A stretch of 64,000 nt of DNA from positions 248,001 to 312,000 of the forward strand of contig NZ_CAXHZL010000003.1 of the NCBI RefSeq assembly GCF_964022235.1, given 5' to 3'. Position 1 is the first letter of the stretch; the number at the start of each line of letters is the position of its first letter. The notes under the pieces are model-generated. The model ran no database searches. It was not told where the DNA came from and was given only the letters and a program-made list of their open reading frames with translations. This DNA is from Limimaricola sp964022235. Its GTDB lineage: Bacteria; Pseudomonadota; Alphaproteobacteria; Rhodobacterales; Rhodobacteraceae. Shown piece by piece: positions 9,459-17,519 of the stretch. Made by a program: the position numbers and the translations under genes.

Positions 9459-10733
9459 ATGAACATCCTCATCCTCGGGTCCGGCGGGCGCGAACACTCC
9501 ATCGCCTGGGCGGTGCTGCAGAACCCCAAGTGCGACAGGTTAATCGTGGCTCCGGGCAACGCGGGCATCGCACAGATCGCCGAATGCGCCGATCTCGATA
9601 TCCTCGATGGCGACGCGGTCGCGGGCTTTGCCGCCGAGAACGCGGTGGATCTGATCATCGTCGGCCCGGAGGCACCTCTGGCCCTGGGCGTCGCCGATGC
9701 CTGCCGGGCGGCGGGACTGCGCGTGTTCGGCCCCTCGGCCGAAGCGGCGCGGCTCGAAAGCTCCAAGAGCTTTACCAAGGCGATCTGTGACGCGGCGAAT
9801 GCCCCCACGGCGGGCTACGCGCATTTCACCGATCTCGATGCCGCGCGCGCCTATCTCGAAACGCAATCGATGCCGATCGTCATCAAGGCCGACGGTCTCG
9901 CCGCCGGCAAGGGCGTGGTCGTGGCGATGGAACGCGACGAGGCAGTGTCGGCGCTCGAACACATGTTCGGCGGTGAATTCGGTGCCGCGGGTTCCGAGGT
10001 GGTGATCGAGGAATTCATGGAAGGCGAGGAGGCGAGCTTCTTCGTGCTCGTGGACGGCGAAACGGTGCTGCCGATCGGCACAGCACAGGACCACAAGCGC
10101 GTGGGCGACGGCGATACCGGCCCCAACACAGGCGGCATGGGCGCCTACTCCCCCGCGCCGATCCTCGATGACGCGGTGGCGCAAAAGGCCCTCGACGAGA
10201 TCGTCCGCCCGACGATGCGCGAGATGGCCAAGCGCGGCACGCCCTATTCCGGCGTGCTCTACGTAGGTCTGATGATCCAGCACGGACAACCGCGCCTCGT
10301 GGAGTACAATGTCCGGTTCGGCGACCCCGAGTGCCAGGTGCTGATGATGCGGCTTGGCGGTCAGGCGCTCGACCTGATTCAGGCCTGCGCCGAAGGCAGG
10401 CTGGAGAGCGTGAAAGCGCAATGGGCCGACGATCATGCGCTGACCGTGGTGATGGCGGCGAATGGCTATCCGGGCAGCTACGAGAAGGGTTCCCGCATCA
10501 GGGGCCTCGACGCGCTGGAAGAGAGCTCCTCGGCCATGGTGTTCCACGCGGGCACGGCGGCCAAGGACGGTGGCATCGTTGCCAATGGCGGTCGGGTTCT
10601 GAACGTGACCGCACGGGGTGAAACCCTCGCGCAGGCGCGCGAGGCGGCTTATGCCATGGTCGACGCCATCGACTGGCCCGAAGGCTTCTGCCGGCACGAT
10701 ATCGGTTGGCGGGCGCTCCCCGAAAAGCTCTGA
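9459..10733 (+). CDS. purD: Phosphoribosylamine-glycine ligase (GAR synthetase)
   Basis: Second step of de novo purine synthesis: ATP-dependent ligation of phosphoribosylamine and glycine. It has 424 residues with the complete domain order: N-terminal ILGSGGREHSIAW, the IIVGPEAPLALG motif, an ATP-grasp core with IKADGLAAGKGVVVA and the metal-site segment RFGDPECQVLM, and the C-terminal HAGTA/NGGRVLNVTA barrel-sandwich domain. The ATG at 9459 has GGGAG upstream; the longer open frame to 9378 carries no similarity. The gene is monocistronic here, divergent from the xseA unit, with repeats and a strong terminator downstream. Confidence 0.97.
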   Translation: MNILILGSGGREHSIAWAVLQNPKCDRLIVAPGNAGIAQIAECADLDILDGDAVAGFAAENAVDLIIVGPEAPLALGVADACRAAGLRVFGPSAEAARLESSKSFTKAICDAANAPTAGYAHFTDLDAARAYLETQSMPIVIKADGLAAGKGVVVAMERDEAVSALEHMFGGEFGAAGSEVVIEEFMEGEEASFFVLVDGETVLPIGTAQDHKRVGDGDTGPNTGGMGAYSPAPILDDAVAQKALDEIVRPTMREMAKRGTPYSGVLYVGLMIQHGQPRLVEYNVRFGDPECQVLMMRLGGQALDLIQACAEGRLESVKAQWADDHALTVVMAANGYPGSYEKGSRIRGLDALEESSSAMVFHAGTAAKDGGIVANGGRVLNVTARGETLAQAREAAYAMVDAIDWPEGFCRHDIGWRALPEKL

Positions 10734-10775
10734 GGCCCGCGCCCTGATCCGCGCTGTGGCTCGGTCCCGCGCCAT

Positions 10776-10862
10776 GAGTATTCGAAGAGTAAAGTCACGG
10801 GAGGCGTTTCGCAGGGTATCGGTATCGCGCGGCGCTTCGGCAACTTTACTCTGAAAATACTC
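10776..10862. repeat. Long imperfect inverted repeat downstream of purD
   Basis: The 20-base arm 10776-10795 (GAGTATTCGAAGAGTAAAGT) is the reverse complement, with three mismatches, of 10843-10862 (ACTTTACTCTGAAAATACTC); the 47-base spacer is GC-rich. A related copy occurs at 3150-3169. The position after purD and before the carD terminator suggests a dispersed intergenic element and not a classical terminator. Confidence 0.55.
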
Positions 10863-10894
10863 AAAATCCGGCACATCAACCAAGCGCCACGCAA

Positions 10895-10922
10895 AAGGGC
10901 CGCACCAAACGGTGCGGCCCTT
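10895..10922. terminator. Bidirectional rho-independent terminator between purD and carD
   Basis: A perfect 12-base-pair stem, AAGGGCCGCACC (10895-10906) with GGTGCGGCCCTT (10911-10922), encloses a 4-base loop. It lies between convergent purD and carD. The A/T-rich flank AAAA on the left gives a U-tract for transcripts from carD; the right side gives a shorter one for purD. Confidence 0.8.
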
Positions 10923-10943
10923 CTCATTCATCCGGTGGAAGGA

Positions 10944-11456
10944 TCAGGCAGCGGCGGCGCGGCTCACCAGCACACCGTCGATCTCGCGCGCGGCGGCGGT
11001 CTCGTCGCTGCCTGACACGGCGGCGATCTCACGGATCAGGCGCTCGAGTGCGGCCTCGTAGAGCTGACGCTCGGAATAGGATTGCTCGCGCTGGTCGTCG
11101 GCGCGGTGCAGGTCGCGGACCACCTCGGCGATGGCGATGAGATCGCCCGAGTTGATCTTCTGTTCGTATTCCTGCGCGCGGCGCGACCACATGGCCTTCT
11201 TGACCTTGGCCTTGCCCTTGAGGGTCTTCATGGCGTGGGCCACGACATCGGGCGAGGACAGCGAGCGCAGCCCGGCCTCGGTTGCCTTGTGCGTGGGCAC
11301 GCGCAGGGTCATCTTGTCCTTCTCGAATGAGATCACGAAAAGCTCGAGCGACATGCCCGCAACTTCCTGCTCTTCGATCGAGACGATCTTGCCGACGCCA
11401 TGCGCCGGATAGACGACGAAATCATCGGGGCGGAATTCGTTCTTCTTCTTGCTCAT
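10944..11456 (-). CDS. carD: CarD family transcriptional regulator
   Basis: A 170-residue CarD/CdnL-type regulator that binds RNA polymerase beta and stabilises open promoter complexes. The N-terminal RNAP-interaction (Tudor-like) domain shows FVVYPAHGVGKIVSIEEQEV and KDKMTLRVPTHKA; the helical DNA-binding half contains KAKVKKAMWSRRAQEYEQKI and a Leu-rich segment ending in SERQLYEAALERLIREIA. The ATG at 11456 follows AGGAAGG and begins MSKKKNEF; the upstream ATG at 11510 adds non-conserved sequence. In Rhodobacterales CarD acts as a positive regulator at promoters lacking the -7T. Upstream on the same strand are fdxA, the S4 protein and the helicase, the usual local order. Confidence 0.93.
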   Translation of the reverse strand: MSKKKNEFRPDDFVVYPAHGVGKIVSIEEQEVAGMSLELFVISFEKDKMTLRVPTHKATEAGLRSLSSPDVVAHAMKTLKGKAKVKKAMWSRRAQEYEQKINSGDLIAIAEVVRDLHRADDQREQSYSERQLYEAALERLIREIAAVSGSDETAAAREIDGVLVSRAAAA

Positions 11457-11689
11457 GACGTCCTTCCTGAAAGACCTCACCGGGAATGTGACGCGCGAAA
11501 GGCCCGACAAACCGAATGGTTCGTCGGGGGCGCAGACGGCCGGATGGGATCTAGGTTTGCAGCAGCATTACCGGATCAATATAGCACAAAAATGCCCCCC
11601 AAGGAAGCGCCACGCGGCATCGCGGCGAAACGCCTTTGGACAAGGCATTTCGGCTCAGGTCGCGTTACGGCCCGGCGGTTTGGAGCGAA

Positions 11690-12025
11690 TCAGCCGCCTT
11701 CGCCGGGCGCTTCGGAGAACAGTTCCATCTTGCCCTCCTTGCCGTCCATCTCTTCCGCGTTCGGCAGGGGATCTTTCTTGGTGACGATCACCGGCCAGAT
11801 CTCGGAATACTTGCGATTGAACTCGACCCACTTCTCGACATCCGGTTCGGTGTCGGGACGGATCGCATCGGCCGGGCACTCGGGCTCGCAGACGCCGCAG
11901 TCGATGCATTCGTCGGGATGGATGACGAGCATGTTCTCGCCCTCGTAGAAGCAGTCGACGGGGCAGACCTCGACGCAATCCGTGTACTTGCAGGCGATGC
12001 AGTTGTCCTTGACGACGTAGGTCAT
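11690..12025 (-). CDS. fdxA: Seven-iron ferredoxin FdxA
   Basis: A 111-residue ferredoxin of the [3Fe-4S][4Fe-4S] type. The N-terminal motif CIACKYTDCVEVCPVDC (residues 9-25) and the second motif CIDCGVCEPECP (around 40-51) supply the cluster ligands. The C-terminal extension with WVEFNRKYSEIWPVI is characteristic of alphaproteobacterial FdxA. It carries low-potential electrons in the cytoplasm; specific partners are not evident here. It starts at ATG 12025 and sits about 50 bases downstream of the S4-domain gene. Confidence 0.95.
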   Translation of the reverse strand: MTYVVKDNCIACKYTDCVEVCPVDCFYEGENMLVIHPDECIDCGVCEPECPADAIRPDTEPDVEKWVEFNRKYSEIWPVIVTKKDPLPNAEEMDGKEGKMELFSEAPGEGG

Positions 12026-12074
12026 TGGCGGGCCCTCGATGCTTGTTGCGGCCTAGCTAGAACAGTCCGCAGGG

Positions 12075-12425
12075 TCATTCAAGCACCCCCGGCCCCGCGT
12101 CGGGCCGCTGATCCTCGGCCGGCACGTCAGGCGGGTCGAGATCGTCGTAAAGGCCACGCGCCTCCGGAGCCGGGCCGCGCCGCTCGCCCAAGGCAAGAAT
12201 GCGCACGACCCGGATCAGCCCCGCTTGCGGAAATGTAAGCACGTCCCCCGGCCCCACCCCGCGCGATGCGCGCAAGGCCCGCTGGCCGTTGACGCGCACC
12301 CGGCCCTTGGTGACCAAGGCGGTGGCAAGGCTCCGGGTCTTGAAGAACCGGGCCTGCCAGAGCCACTTGTCGAGGCGCAGCGTCTCGCGCGGCGCCTCGG
12401 CTGGTGTCGCTTCGCCCCGGCTCAA
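12075..12425 (-). CDS. S4-domain RNA-binding protein (HslR-like)
   Basis: A 116-residue protein whose core LRLDKWLWQARFFKTRSLA plus VTKGRVRVNGQ is a canonical S4 RNA-binding fold, as in the heat-shock protein HslR (Hsp15), which rescues stalled 50S-nascent-chain complexes in E. coli. The acidic, proline-rich tail is not conserved. The start is a TTG at 12423-12425 whose last two bases belong to the helicase stop (TTGA overlap), indicating translational coupling. No ATG is available before the S4 core. Its pairing with the helicase suggests a shared role in RNA or ribosome handling. Confidence 0.85.
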   Translation of the reverse strand: MSRGEATPAEAPRETLRLDKWLWQARFFKTRSLATALVTKGRVRVNGQRALRASRGVGPGDVLTFPQAGLIRVVRILALGERRGPAPEARGLYDDLDPPDVPAEDQRPDAGPGVLE

Positions 12426-15400
12426 TCGCGCTTGAAGCCCGCGAGCGCGGCGGCGAAGGGGTTGTCGGGGTCGATCTTCTTCTCGCGGGACGGCTGCGAG
12501 GAGAAGTTGCGCGGGCGCTCGTCACGCTCGGGCTTGGGTCCGCGACGCTTGTCGCCCCGGCCTTCACCGCGACCTTCGCCCTTGCCGTTGGGCTTGCCCT
12601 TGGCTGCGCGCGGCGCGTCGCCCCGGTTGCCCTCGGCCTTGTGGCCCTGCCCGCCCTGAGCGCCTTGGCGGCGGCCTTTTTGACCGTCACCGCCCCGGCG
12701 CTGTCCGCGCCCGGCCCATGTGAAGGTGTAGAAGGTCTCCATCTCGGTGGACTCGGCGGCCTCGTTCGCGGCCTCGGGCGCGGTCTCGCCCACGGCGATG
12801 GTGCCCGGCGGGATCTCGGTCGGATTGCCGGCCGGGATGCCCACGGGCGGATCGCTGTCTGGCATCTCGTCGGGCGCGGGCGCGGGGCCACGATCGGGCG
12901 AGCCGCCCGGCACCTCGGAGGGCGGCAGGTCCGGCTCGGTGCCCGGCACGTCGGTCGGGCTGGCGGGCGCATTGTCCGGCTGCTCCGGCGTGTCCGGCGT
13001 CTCGTTGGGCAGGTCGGGCTGCTCGGGGGCCGCGGGCGTGGTGTCCGGCACGTCAGGTTGGGCCGGAGCCTCCTGAGGCGAATTGCCCGGAACATCCGGT
13101 CCTTCCGGGGCGGCGGGCGTGGTATCGGGCTTGTCCCCCGGCACTTCCTGCGGTGCCGCCGCCTTGGCAGGCTTGGCCTTGGCGCGCTCGCCCTTCTCGG
13201 CCTTGTAACCCAGCCCCGACATCAGCTCGGCGAACTGCTCGAGCGTCAGGCCGGTGATCGACAGCATGTCGGGCACCGCCTCGAAGCCGCCCTTGCTGTC
13301 GCGGTCGCGCAGCATGTCGGCGAGACGCTCGAGCATGTCGATGCGGATCGCGCGCTCGCCGGCGGCGCGGTAGCCCGCCATCGCATAGTAGCCCGGCGCG
13401 GCCCCACGGGTGGCAGGCACGGTGACGAGACCCGGCGGCGGCGTTTCGGGAAACTCCTGCAGGTTCTTCGACAGCGCCCAGAGCACGAGGCGGATACGCG
13501 TCGGCGCGGGCTTGAGCAGTGCGGGCATGAACACGGTGAACTGGCCGAAACGGATGCCGTGCTTGCGCAGCGCGCCGCGCGCCTCCTGATCAAGCGCGCG
13601 CACCTCGTCGGCGATGTCGCCGCGCGGAATGACGCCGAAATTCTCGACCATGCGGAAGGCAAAGCCCTTGGCCTGACCGGTCAGCGCCTCGTCGGCACCC
13701 AGCGCCAAAAGCGGCTCTTGGGTCGCGGCGATCTTGCGATCGATGAAGTGCTGCAAGCGGCGCTTCACCTTCTCGGTGATCTCGGTGCCTGCCTCTTCGT
13801 CCACATAGGCCGCAACCTGCGGTTTGAACGGATCAGCCCCTGAGACGAGCTTGCCCACGGCAGAAGACCCCCACATGAGGCCGCCCTGCTCGGTCACGTC
13901 GATCTCGGTATCGGGCGCGTTGTAAAAGCGATCCGCGCGCAGGTGGAACTGCGGCGCGAGCGCCTTGTCCGCCGCCTGCCGCAGCGTCTTCGCCTCGTCC
14001 GGGCTACCGGCCTTGTCGGCGCGGAACCGGAAACCTTCCAGCCGTCCGACGTATTCGCCCTCGACCGTCACGTCGCCGTTGTCTGTCACTTCGGCCACCA
14101 TGACCTCCTTCTGCTTGAGCCGCCGGGCCAGAACGCTGGTCCGCCGATCCACGAATCTTTGAGTCAGCGCGCCATGCAGCGCATCCGACAGGCGATCTTC
14201 TACTCCGCGCGTCACGTCGCGCCAATGGCTTTCGTCCCCGACCCATCCCTTGCGCTGGGCCACGTAGGTCCAGGTACGGATATAGGCCAGGCGCTTGGAC
14301 AGCGCATCGATATCGCCGTCGGGGCGATCGATGCGCTCGATGCGCTTGGCAAACCAGTCGTCGGGGATGCGGCCGCGGTCTTGCAGATGCGAGAATATCT
14401 GCCCCACCATCTCGGCATGTTCGCCGCGACCGATGCCACGAAAATCCGGCAGACGGCAGACATCCCAGAGCAGCCGCACCGAGGAACCGTCATGCGCCCT
14501 CGCCGCGATCACCGGATCGGCAGAGAGCGATTTGAGCGCCGCGAGGTCGTCGCTCTCGCGCACCCGGCCCAGCCATGGGTTATTGGTGCGTTGCTCCAGC
14601 GTCTGGATCAACCGCTTGAGCGAACCGAACTGCAGGTCGGAATTGCGCCAGAACAGCCGGGTGACGGGTCGGAACTGATGGTTCTCGATGGCCTCGATCA
14701 CCTCGTCGTCGAGCGGCGGCGCCTCGCCGGTCACACCAAAGCTGCCATTGGTGCGGTGTCGCCCCGCACGACCGGCGATCTGCGCCAGCTCGTCGGGGGC
14801 CAGATGCCGCATCTTGTGCCCGTCGAATTTGACCAGCGACGAGAAGGCGACATGACCGATGTCGAGGTTGAGGCCCATGCCGATGGCGTCGGTCGCCACG
14901 AGGTAGTCGACGTCGCCATTCTGATACATCTCGACCTGCGCATTGCGCGTGCGCGGGCTGAGCGCCCCCATGACGACTGCCGCCCCGCCCTTCTGGCGGC
15001 GGATCAGCTCGGCTATGGCATAGACGCTGTCGACCGAAAAACCGACGATGGCCGAGCGTTCGGGCATCCGGCTAAGCTTTTTCGAGCCCGAGTAGCTCAG
15101 CGTCGAGAGCCGGTCGCGGCGGATCGTCTCGGCTTCGGGCACGAGGCTGCGGATCGCTGGACCCATGGTCTCGGAGCCCAGAAACAACGTCTCGTGGCGG
15201 CCGCGCGCGCGCAAGAGCCGGTCGGTGAAGATATGGCCGCGCTCCGGATCGGCGCAGAGCTGGATCTCATCCACGGCGAGGAAATCGGCGTCCATCTCGG
15301 GCATCGCCTCGACGGTGCAGACCCAGTAGGCGGCCCGCGGCGGCACAATGCGCTCTTCGCCGGTGACCAGCGCCACCACCGAGGGGCCACGCGCCTTCAC

Positions 15401-15544
15401 GATTCGGTCATAGACCTCGCGCGCCAAGAGCCGCAGCGGCAGGCCGATGATACCGGAGCGGTAGGCCAGCATCCGCTCGATCGCGTAATGCGTCTTGCCG
15501 GTATTGGTGGGGCCGAGCACGGCTCCGATGCGCGAGGGGGTCAT
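12422..15544 (-). CDS. SUV3-like superfamily 2 RNA/DNA helicase with long disordered tail
   Basis: A 1040-residue SF2 helicase related to mitochondrial SUV3 and standard in Rhodobacterales. Motif I is GPTNTGKT (residues 11-18), the Walker B box reads DEIQ, and motifs V/VI give DAIGMGLNLD and QIAGRAGRHR. The conserved helicase and C-terminal modules reach about residue 770. After that comes a Pro/Glu/Asp-rich low-complexity stretch of roughly 130 residues with repeated P-D-x-P and T-P-A-A-P units, then an Arg/Gly/Lys-rich tail (AGRGQRRGG, GEGRGEGRGDKRRG) resembling RNA-binding RGG regions, ending PDNPFAAALAGFKRD. SUV3 works with exoribonuclease in mitochondria; the bacterial role is not settled. 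It is the first gene of the helicase, S4, fdxA, carD row. Confidence 0.88.
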   Translation of the reverse strand: MTPSRIGAVLGPTNTGKTHYAIERMLAYRSGIIGLPLRLLAREVYDRIVKARGPSVVALVTGEERIVPPRAAYWVCTVEAMPEMDADFLAVDEIQLCADPERGHIFTDRLLRARGRHETLFLGSETMGPAIRSLVPEAETIRRDRLSTLSYSGSKKLSRMPERSAIVGFSVDSVYAIAELIRRQKGGAAVVMGALSPRTRNAQVEMYQNGDVDYLVATDAIGMGLNLDIGHVAFSSLVKFDGHKMRHLAPDELAQIAGRAGRHRTNGSFGVTGEAPPLDDEVIEAIENHQFRPVTRLFWRNSDLQFGSLKRLIQTLEQRTNNPWLGRVRESDDLAALKSLSADPVIAARAHDGSSVRLLWDVCRLPDFRGIGRGEHAEMVGQIFSHLQDRGRIPDDWFAKRIERIDRPDGDIDALSKRLAYIRTWTYVAQRKGWVGDESHWRDVTRGVEDRLSDALHGALTQRFVDRRTSVLARRLKQKEVMVAEVTDNGDVTVEGEYVGRLEGFRFRADKAGSPDEAKTLRQAADKALAPQFHLRADRFYNAPDTEIDVTEQGGLMWGSSAVGKLVSGADPFKPQVAAYVDEEAGTEITEKVKRRLQHFIDRKIAATQEPLLALGADEALTGQAKGFAFRMVENFGVIPRGDIADEVRALDQEARGALRKHGIRFGQFTVFMPALLKPAPTRIRLVLWALSKNLQEFPETPPPGLVTVPATRGAAPGYYAMAGYRAAGERAIRIDMLERLADMLRDRDSKGGFEAVPDMLSITGLTLEQFAELMSGLGYKAEKGERAKAKPAKAAAPQEVPGDKPDTTPAAPEGPDVPGNSPQEAPAQPDVPDTTPAAPEQPDLPNETPDTPEQPDNAPASPTDVPGTEPDLPPSEVPGGSPDRGPAPAPDEMPDSDPPVGIPAGNPTEIPPGTIAVGETAPEAANEAAESTEMETFYTFTWAGRGQRRGGDGQKGRRQGAQGGQGHKAEGNRGDAPRAAKGKPNGKGEGRGEGRGDKRRGPKPERDERPRNFSSQPSREKKIDPDNPFAAALAGFKRD

Positions 15545-15581
15545 GGGGGAGGTCCTGTGGTCGCCCTTGGGGCGTGTAAGT

Positions 15582-16145
15582 TCAGAGCGTGCGGCCGCCC
15601 AGCATGATGTCGAGGCGCTGCGCGGCCGCGACGGCCTCGCTGTCGTGCGGTGTCAGGCTCAGCACCCGTCCCCAGACCTCGCGCGCGGCCTCGGGTCTGC
15701 CCATCTCCTCAAGCAGCGCGGCAAAGCCTTGCAGCGCCCCGAAGTGGCGTGGCTCGCGTTCGAGCGCCGCGCGCAGATCCTCGATGGCGGGACCGGTGAG
15801 ACCGGCGACGTAATAGGCGTTGGCGCGCAGCACATGCGCCTCGGCCAGATCGGGGGCATGGTCGAGCGCGGCGGTCAGATGCTCGATCGCGGCCTGCGTG
15901 TCGCCTTCGACCAGCGCGGTGCGGCCCCGCTCCAGAAGCAGGTCGATCGCCGCCGAGCCGCTGCGCGACCAGACCTCGCGGATCCCGGCCGCCAGTTCGG
16001 GCGTTTGCTCGGGGCTGGCGGTCTGCAAGTCATCGAACAGCCGCTCAACCTCGGAGCTGCTCTGCGCATGCGCAGGTGCCACAAGCGAAAGGCCCAAGGC
16101 CAATGCCGCGAGGACAGGTTTGAAGGGGAGAATTCTTGCACCCAT
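15582..16145 (-). CDS. Exported tetratricopeptide-repeat protein
   Basis: A 187-residue protein with a Sec signal peptide (MGARILPFKPVLAALALGL ending near AHAQ) followed by about three TPR units: LLLERGRTALVEGDTQAAIE, LTAALDHAPDLAEAHVLRAN and LRAALEREPRHFGALQGFAA. It is a typical periplasmic scaffold; partners are unknown. Start ATG 16145 lies 104 bases from the divergent SCP2 gene. It could be co-transcribed with the helicase (37 bases downstream), although the helicase likely has its own start signals. Confidence 0.8.
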   Translation of the reverse strand: MGARILPFKPVLAALALGLSLVAPAHAQSSSEVERLFDDLQTASPEQTPELAAGIREVWSRSGSAAIDLLLERGRTALVEGDTQAAIEHLTAALDHAPDLAEAHVLRANAYYVAGLTGPAIEDLRAALEREPRHFGALQGFAALLEEMGRPEAAREVWGRVLSLTPHDSEAVAAAQRLDIMLGGRTL

Positions 16146-16249
16146 AGTCCATAGTGTAGGGGCGCGTCCGGGCCGAGACCAGAGGTCGCCCCATCACAAG
16201 GACCAGATCGGTGGCCATCCCGGTTGCCGCGAACGCGAAGGACGACGCT

Positions 16250-16543
16250 ATGAGTGAATTGGTGAGCCAGGCCGTGACGGCGCTCAACGCCAAGATGGAT
16301 GGGCAAGGTCTCGACGGCGGGCCGGCCAAGTTCGTGATCTCGGACGAAGGCGCGATCATGATCGATGAAACCGGCGCGCGCGCGGGCGACGAGCCTGCCG
16401 AGGTGACCCTTACCGCCGATGCCGAGACCTTCCAGTCGATTCTCGAGGGCGATCTCGACGCCACGGCGGCCTTCATGCAGGGCAAGCTCGCGGTCGATGG
16501 CGACATGGGCCTCGCGATGAAACTGGCGGCGGTCCTTGGCTGA
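16250..16543 (+). CDS. SCP2 sterol-binding domain protein
   Basis: A 97-residue single-domain SCP2 protein. The ordered core contains AKFVISDEGAIMIDETGA, the VTLTADAETFQSILEGDLD strand-helix segment and FMQGKLAVDGDMGLAMKL, the typical C-terminal motif. Stand-alone SCP2 proteins bind fatty acyl chains or other lipids; the ligand here is unknown. The ATG at 16250 with GAAGGA upstream is the best start; the frame opens 13 codons earlier without similarity. It overlaps the following lipase-like gene by 8 bases, consistent with co-translation and a lipid-related role. Confidence 0.88.
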   Translation: MSELVSQAVTALNAKMDGQGLDGGPAKFVISDEGAIMIDETGARAGDEPAEVTLTADAETFQSILEGDLDATAAFMQGKLAVDGDMGLAMKLAAVLG

Positions 16544-17519
16544 CGGCGCGGGCCGACCGGCCGCCCCGTATTTCGCGGATGTGGCCGACGGCCCGGCGGC
16601 GGCGCATTGGATCGCCGCCACGGATGGGGTGCGTCTCAGGGCCGTGCATTGGCATGGCCCTGAGACGAAGCAGGGCACGGTGCTGATCCTGACCGGGCGC
16701 ACCGAATATGCAGAGAAATATGGCCGCATCGCTCGTGACCTCGCTGCGCGCGGCTTTGGTTGCGCGACGCTCGACTGGCGCGGACAGGGGCTGTCGGACC
16801 GTGCGCATGACGACGCGACGCGTGGCCATGTCGAGAGCTTTGCCGAATACCAGGACGATCTCGACGCGCTGATTTCGCATGTCGAGGCGCTGGGCCTGCC
16901 CCGGCCCTATCATATGCTGGCGCATTCGATGGGCGGCTGCATCGGGCTGCGCGCGCTCACACGCGGCGTGCCCTTCGCCACGGCCTGTTTCACCGCTCCG
17001 ATGTGGGGGGTGTTGATGCGTCCCACCTTGCGGGTCGCGGCCTGGGGGCTGAGCAGCGCCTCGCGCCTCGTCGGGCTGTCGCACCTGCCCTCGCCGGGAC
17101 GCTCGGCCACGCTCGAGGATGCGGCGGAGGCCGCCGAGGCGAACATGCTGACCCGCGATGCCGAAAGCTTCGAGTGGGTGCGCCGTCAGGTCGAGGCCCA
17201 TCCCGAGCTTGGTCTTGCCGCCCCCTCGCTGCACTGGCTGCACGAGGCGTTGCACGAAACGCGGGCGCTTTCGCGGCTGCCATCGCCCGACTTGCCCTGC
17301 CTGACGTTGCTGGGCGACGAGGAATGGGTGGTCGATTCGGCGCGCATCCGCAACAGGATGGCACGCTGGCCCGGATCGGCCTTCGAAATGATCGCAGGCG
17401 GACGGCACGAATTGCTGATCGAGGATGACGCGACGCGCGGCGCGCGGCTCGACCGGATCGCGGCGCATTTCACGGGCTCGGACTACTCGGCGGCGCCCCA
17501 GCTTCCGACCGAAGGGTGA
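16536..17519 (+). CDS. Alpha/beta hydrolase, lysophospholipase/monoacylglycerol lipase-like
   Basis: A serine hydrolase of 327 residues. Similarity to PldB/MGL-type enzymes shows in LILTGRTEYAEKYGRIA, LDWRGQGLSDR and the nucleophile elbow AHSMGG; LTLLGDEEWVVD carries the acid position and GRHELLIED the histidine. The start is uncertain: TTG 16536 overlaps the SCP2 stop by 8 bases; GTG 16580 is the main alternative. Together with SCP2 it suggests processing of lipid esters or lysophospholipids. The 3' end overlaps the convergent DUF2235 gene by 37 bases. Confidence 0.82.
   Translation: MADGAGRPAAPYFADVADGPAAAHWIAATDGVRLRAVHWHGPETKQGTVLILTGRTEYAEKYGRIARDLAARGFGCATLDWRGQGLSDRAHDDATRGHVESFAEYQDDLDALISHVEALGLPRPYHMLAHSMGGCIGLRALTRGVPFATACFTAPMWGVLMRPTLRVAAWGLSSASRLVGLSHLPSPGRSATLEDAAEAAEANMLTRDAESFEWVRRQVEAHPELGLAAPSLHWLHEALHETRALSRLPSPDLPCLTLLGDEEWVVDSARIRNRMARWPGSAFEMIAGGRHELLIEDDATRGARLDRIAAHFTGSDYSAAPQLPTEG

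Noticed and set aside
12404..15607. Two long plus-strand frames (about 480 and 554 codons) across the SUV3-like helicase
   Set aside because: They are antisense shadows of a gene with clear helicase motifs; the frames have no recognisable domains.
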